Shown here one piece after another: positions 60,515 to 64,000 of a stretch of 64,000 nt of DNA. Under the pieces are notes generated by a model. It saw nothing but the letters and a program-made list of their open reading frames with translations, ran no database searches and was not told where the DNA came from. Numbering within the stretch: the stretch's first letter is position 1; every line of letters starts with the position of its first letter. The stretch is from Planctomycetota bacterium (lineage in GTDB: Bacteria; Planctomycetota; Phycisphaerae; WQYP01), in the NCBI GenBank assembly GCA_021818445.1, contig JAKAEB010000008.1:1-64000 (forward strand), written 5' to 3'. The translations under genes and the position numbers were made by a program.

Positions 60515-61345
60515 ATGCGACATATCCTGGTACCGGATTCGCAACGCTACGCGCATATGAACACCGGCGAATTGCGCGATAGTTTTCTGATCGCATCTCT
60601 TTTCACTGCCGATACAATCAACCTCAATTGGTGCGATTTGGACCGTGCCATTATCGCCGGTGCGGTTCCTACCTCGCGCCCGCTTCCTTTGTTGGCCAGC
60701 GAAGCCATGCGCTGCGAATATTTCCTCCAGCGTAGGGAACTGGGCGCACTCAATATCGGTGGGGCGGGAACCATTGTCGTCGATGGCGTTCGGTATGATC
60801 TGGCCAACGGTGATGGCCTCTATATCGGATTGGGTAGTAAGGACATAACCTTTGGCAGTGTGGCAGCCAGAGAACCCGCAAAGTTTTATCTCCTCAGTTT
60901 TCCCGCCCACCGCCAGTACCCCACAACCCTGATTCGTCGCGACTCGATCACACCGCTTGATTTGGGATCGCCGGCCGGCAGCAATCAGCGGCGACTGTAC
61001 AAATACATTCACCCCGACGGAGTAAAAAGCTGTCAGTTGGTGATGGGCTTTACCCGCCTGGCCCCGGGTAGTGTGTGGAACACCATGCCGCCGCACACGC
61101 ACCTCCGCCGGTCGGAAATTTATCTCTACTTTGACCTGCCTGCCGACGCCCGGGTGCTTCATTTAATGGGCCGTCCCGACGAAACGCGGCATCTGATGGT
61201 GGCGGATGGTGAAGTGGTATTATCGCCACCGTGGTCCATCCACGCCGGGGCAGGCACGGCGGCATACAGTTTTTGCTGGGGGATGGGGGGTGAAAATCAG
61301 CAGTTCACTGATATGGACGGCGTGGCAGTTGCCGAATTGCGTTGA
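60515..61345 (+). CDS. kduI: 5-keto-4-deoxyuronate isomerase (KduI)
   Basis: Isomerises 5-keto-4-deoxyuronate to 3-deoxy-D-glycero-2,5-hexodiulosonate in pectin/uronate breakdown. The cupin metal region reads MPPHTHLRRSEIYLYFDLP, with a later WSIHAGAGTAAYSFCWGMGG block, and RRELGALNIGGAGTIVVDG earlier in the chain. At 276 residues it compares with 278 in E. coli. The start was moved from 60419 to the ATG at 60515, where the KduI similarity begins. It heads the kduI-kduD-GH105 run. Confidence 0.95.
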   Translation: MRHILVPDSQRYAHMNTGELRDSFLIASLFTADTINLNWCDLDRAIIAGAVPTSRPLPLLASEAMRCEYFLQRRELGALNIGGAGTIVVDGVRYDLANGDGLYIGLGSKDITFGSVAAREPAKFYLLSFPAHRQYPTTLIRRDSITPLDLGSPAGSNQRRLYKYIHPDGVKSCQLVMGFTRLAPGSVWNTMPPHTHLRRSEIYLYFDLPADARVLHLMGRPDETRHLMVADGEVVLSPPWSIHAGAGTAAYSFCWGMGGENQQFTDMDGVAVAELR

Positions 61346-61360
61346 TGTAAAGGGCGATTG

Positions 61361-62116
61361 ATGGATCATATGTTTTCACTTGAAGGCCGGACTGCTCTGG
61401 TCACCGGATGCCGAAGGGGCATCGGACGCGCGATTGCCATCGCATTGGCCCGGGCCGGGGCCGATATTCTGGGCGTAAGCCGCCAATTGGAGCCCGACAG
61501 TGACGTGGAACAGGCGGTCATTGCCGCAGGGCGGCGGTTTGCGCGTTATCAGGTGGATTTATCCAACAGAGCCGCGGTTAAGCACCTGCTGGATGAGACA
61601 CATAAAATATCCATTGATATTTTAGTTAATAACGCTGGTATCATCCGCCGCCAGCCTGCGGTGGATCACAGTGATCAGAATTGGGATGAGGTGTTAACGG
61701 TTAATCTCACGGTTCCATTTCTGCTCGCGCGTGGTATCGGCAGTGGAATGCTGGCCCGGGGCGAAGGCAAGATCATCTTCATCGCTTCACTGCTCAGTTT
61801 TCAGGGTGGTCTTACCGTGCCCGGTTATGCCGCAAGCAAAGGTGGAGTTGCGCAATTGACCAAGGCTTTGGCCAATGAATGGGCGGGTCGAGGTGTCAAT
61901 GTCAATGCCATTGCACCAGGCTATATCGCCACCGACAACACCGCGCCATTGCAGGCCGACGCCAAACGCAACAGCGCGATTCTGGATCGCATCCCGGCGG
62001 GTCGATGGGGCACTCCGGAGGATATTGCCGGGGCGGCCGTTTTCCTTGCCAGTCGTGCCAGCGGCTACATTCATGGGACGGTTTTGACGGTCGATGGTGG
62101 CTGGATGGGCCGATGA
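61361..62116 (+). CDS. kduD: 2-deoxy-D-gluconate 3-dehydrogenase (KduD)
   Basis: An NAD-dependent SDR enzyme that reduces the KduI product to 2-keto-3-deoxygluconate. The nucleotide-binding motif is TGCRRGIGRAIAIAL, with NNAG (NNAGIIRRQPA) and the Ser-Tyr-Lys triad in SLLSFQGGLTVPGYAASKGG (Ser, Tyr, Lys visible). 251 residues. The start was set to the ATG at 61361, next to a TTG in the track. It follows kduI by 15 bp. Confidence 0.95.
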   Translation: MDHMFSLEGRTALVTGCRRGIGRAIAIALARAGADILGVSRQLEPDSDVEQAVIAAGRRFARYQVDLSNRAAVKHLLDETHKISIDILVNNAGIIRRQPAVDHSDQNWDEVLTVNLTVPFLLARGIGSGMLARGEGKIIFIASLLSFQGGLTVPGYAASKGGVAQLTKALANEWAGRGVNVNAIAPGYIATDNTAPLQADAKRNSAILDRIPAGRWGTPEDIAGAAVFLASRASGYIHGTVLTVDGGWMGR

Positions 62117-62167
62117 GGATCATCGACCGGTCTTAATCATTGGAAAAATAGCAGGTAGGAGTCCGTC

Positions 62168-64000
62168 ATGAATAATCAGGCGTTGTTGTGTCGCCGGGTG
62201 CTGGCAGGAACCATCTTGGCTGTATCTTTGGCGGCGGGCATCTCCGCCCCGGCGTCGGCTGCAACTTTGCCGACACCGCAATTACAGACTAAAAAAGTCA
62301 TCATCGCCGAACTGCATCGCGCCGCCTACGCCCAGATGTACGCCTACGGCGAGCATATGGATACCACATGGCTTGGTGGCGTTTTCTGGGGTGGTTATGC
62401 CGCTGTCCAGCGGCTCACCCACAGTCCGCTGTATGCCGCCGTCATGCGTGAACGCGCCCGTGCGGCACACTATGCGCTTGGTCGCCGATTTGGCGGTCTG
62501 AAAAATGCCAACAATCTCTGCATCGGCCGCCTGTATGAAGCGGTCTATGCCTTGCGCCATCGTCCCATCATGCTTACCGAATTACGACATGCGGCGCAGG
62601 CGCTCGCGCGGATGAAATTTAATCCCGGGGCGTCAGTAGCAGGTCGATGGAATCGATCGGCCCCTTGGTACTGGTGCGATGCATTATTTATGGCCGCACC
62701 GGTGCTGGCGCGGCTTTCGGCCCAGACGCATAATCCTCATTATCTCCACATCATGAATGTCAATTTCGCCCGAACCCAAAAAATGCTCTACGATCCGAAA
62801 GAACATCTGTTTTACCGCGATCCACACTTTATCCATGCGATGGATCCCAACGGCCATCATATTTTCTGGTCGCGCGGCAATGGATGGGTACTGGCGGCCG
62901 TAGCGCAGATATTAAAATATATGCCGTCTGATTCGCCTCATCGGGTCCGCTATGTCAAGCTGATGCAGCAGATGGCAGGGCGTCTGGCGCAATTGCAGCC
63001 CGCCGATGGGCTGTGGACACCCAGCCTGACGGACCCCGCCTGGTATCCGTTACCGGAATCCAGCGGCACGGCATTGGACTGCTATGCCATGGCATGGGGT
63101 GTGCGGCACGGCATATTAAATAAAAAGCGTTTTGACCCTGTCATAATCCGGGCATGGGCAGGCCTGCTGAAGTGCCAGATGAGCAACGGGCTTATTGGCC
63201 GAACCCAGCGCACCGGCTCTGCACCGGCCTGGGTGTCGGCCCGGTGCAGCCGTCCATACGGCGTGGGGGCATTTTTAATGGCGGGCAGCCAGATGGCCCG
63301 CCTGGCACCCTTTAACCTGCCGCAAATCCCGCCGCTGCCCAAACCGCCTGTCCGGCATCCTGCCCAGCACTATGTCAATCATCACATCCCCAAACCCACC
63401 GGTGAGGCATTTGGGCGCTACGTGCCCGAGCGTTACGACGATATCGCCTGGGAGGACAACCGCATCGCTTACCGCATCTACGGCCCGCAGTTGGGCTTGG
63501 TAGAGCCCGCCGGCAGCGGCATCGATGTGTGGGTTAAATCTGTCCGCTACCCCATCATCAACATCCGCTACAAACTGGGCGTTTATCACGTCAATCTGGG
63601 TAACGGTTTGGATTGCTATGAAACCGGCTTCAGCCGCGGGTGCGGCGGATCGGGCATCTGGTCCAAGGGCCGATTATGGAATTCCACCTATTGGCAGTAT
63701 TATCGGTTTATTAAGCACGGACCCCGCAGCGTCAAGTTTCAGGTGTGGTACAAACCCTGGAAAGTCGGCAATGGACGCATGGTGTGGGAGCTGCGCACCA
63801 TTACCTTGCGCAACGGCAGCAATCTCAATCGCATCTCTACCGTGCTGGAATCCAACAAGCCCGGGCCGATTACCGTTGGTGTCGGCGTCGCCAATCATGG
63901 TAAGGGAACGCTGGTGGTGGACGCCAAAAACGGCATGCTCAGCTATTGGGAACCACCTCAACCCCATAATGGCTCAACCGGAATTGGCGTTCGGGTGAAA
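62168..64000 (+). CDS. GH105 unsaturated rhamnogalacturonyl hydrolase with DUF4861-like domain (partial)
   Basis: Open to the window end and absent from the ORF track. A signal peptide (LAGTILAVSLAAGISAPASA) precedes an (alpha/alpha)6 barrel of the GH88/105 type: YWCDALFMAAPVLARL and the canonical FWSRGNGWVLAAVAQI, which cleaves unsaturated uronyl ends left by pectate or rhamnogalacturonan lyases. From about residue 420 the chain continues with DIAWEDNRIAYRIYGPQL and NLGNGLDCYETGFSRGCG, resembling DUF4861. A TAGGAG site lies before the ATG. It feeds the KduI/KduD pathway directly. The 3' end is outside the window. Confidence 0.9.
   Translation, partial: MNNQALLCRRVLAGTILAVSLAAGISAPASAATLPTPQLQTKKVIIAELHRAAYAQMYAYGEHMDTTWLGGVFWGGYAAVQRLTHSPLYAAVMRERARAAHYALGRRFGGLKNANNLCIGRLYEAVYALRHRPIMLTELRHAAQALARMKFNPGASVAGRWNRSAPWYWCDALFMAAPVLARLSAQTHNPHYLHIMNVNFARTQKMLYDPKEHLFYRDPHFIHAMDPNGHHIFWSRGNGWVLAAVAQILKYMPSDSPHRVRYVKLMQQMAGRLAQLQPADGLWTPSLTDPAWYPLPESSGTALDCYAMAWGVRHGILNKKRFDPVIIRAWAGLLKCQMSNGLIGRTQRTGSAPAWVSARCSRPYGVGAFLMAGSQMARLAPFNLPQIPPLPKPPVRHPAQHYVNHHIPKPTGEAFGRYVPERYDDIAWEDNRIAYRIYGPQLGLVEPAGSGIDVWVKSVRYPIINIRYKLGVYHVNLGNGLDCYETGFSRGCGGSGIWSKGRLWNSTYWQYYRFIKHGPRSVKFQVWYKPWKVGNGRMVWELRTITLRNGSNLNRISTVLESNKPGPITVGVGVANHGKGTLVVDAKNGMLSYWEPPQPHNGSTGIGVRVK

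Overview
The window looks like chromosomal DNA of a planctomycete, most likely class Phycisphaerae. This is inferred from the gene set, not from a marker tree. The pointers are a prepilin-type protein with a [17 protein letters not shown] leader and a C-terminal DG-type motif, a PEP-CTERM protein, an XylR-type (LacI-like sensor plus AraC) regulator, a split ClpC/McsA/McsB arginine-phosphorylation system, orphan RHS cassettes, and many polysaccharide-degradation genes. No tRNA, rRNA or CRISPR array was seen.

Layout. 0-9 kb: a TolB-like secreted protein, metF, an IS630 remnant, a tandem-repeat block, pheT (short form) and clpC. 9-17.5 kb: a CxxC membrane-anchored protein and an XylR-like regulator, divergent from a prepilin-like protein, a PEP-CTERM protein, a GH5 glycanase and a GH2 beta-mannosidase-like lipoprotein; this looks like a mannan-type glycan-use locus. 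17.5-19.7 kb: a broken AbiEii-like gene (two in-frame stops) convergent with an intact AbiEi-like antitoxin gene, plus two perfect 30-bp palindromes of the same design. 19.9-25.1 kb: tetR, hlyD (EmrA), MFS (EmrB) and tolC, a tripartite drug-export operon. 25.3-36.4 kb: an old-yellow-enzyme-type oxidoreductase, then a housekeeping run pgpH, ybeY, corC-like, a P-loop/deoxyribosyltransferase-like fusion, folP, a Trm112-like protein, mcsA, mcsB and a Sel1-repeat protein.

36.4-47.9 kb is the accessory island. A second repeat block abuts an orphan RHS C-terminal cassette. Then come a TPR protein, a duplicated YcxB-like membrane protein, a paralogous TPR protein, a second orphan RHS cassette translationally coupled to a secreted protein, an intact AbiEi/AbiEii pair with its own inverted-repeat operator, and a possible RHS remnant. 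This is the best candidate for an undescribed toxin/immunity arrangement.

47.9-64 kb: an RND efflux operon (tolC, mfp, rnd), a DUF347-type membrane protein, an SGNH hydrolase, gyrB with an unusual EGQSAGG toprim motif, a third repeat block, then kduI, kduD and a GH105-DUF4861 protein running off the window: a pectin/uronate degradation operon.

A dispersed repeat family (three blocks plus a tail at the left edge of the window) ties these regions together. Its units carry a strongly conserved ATCATGCC/GGCATGAT hairpin whose stem is kept while the three-base loop varies. Functional assignments rest on motif recognition by eye; no database search was possible.
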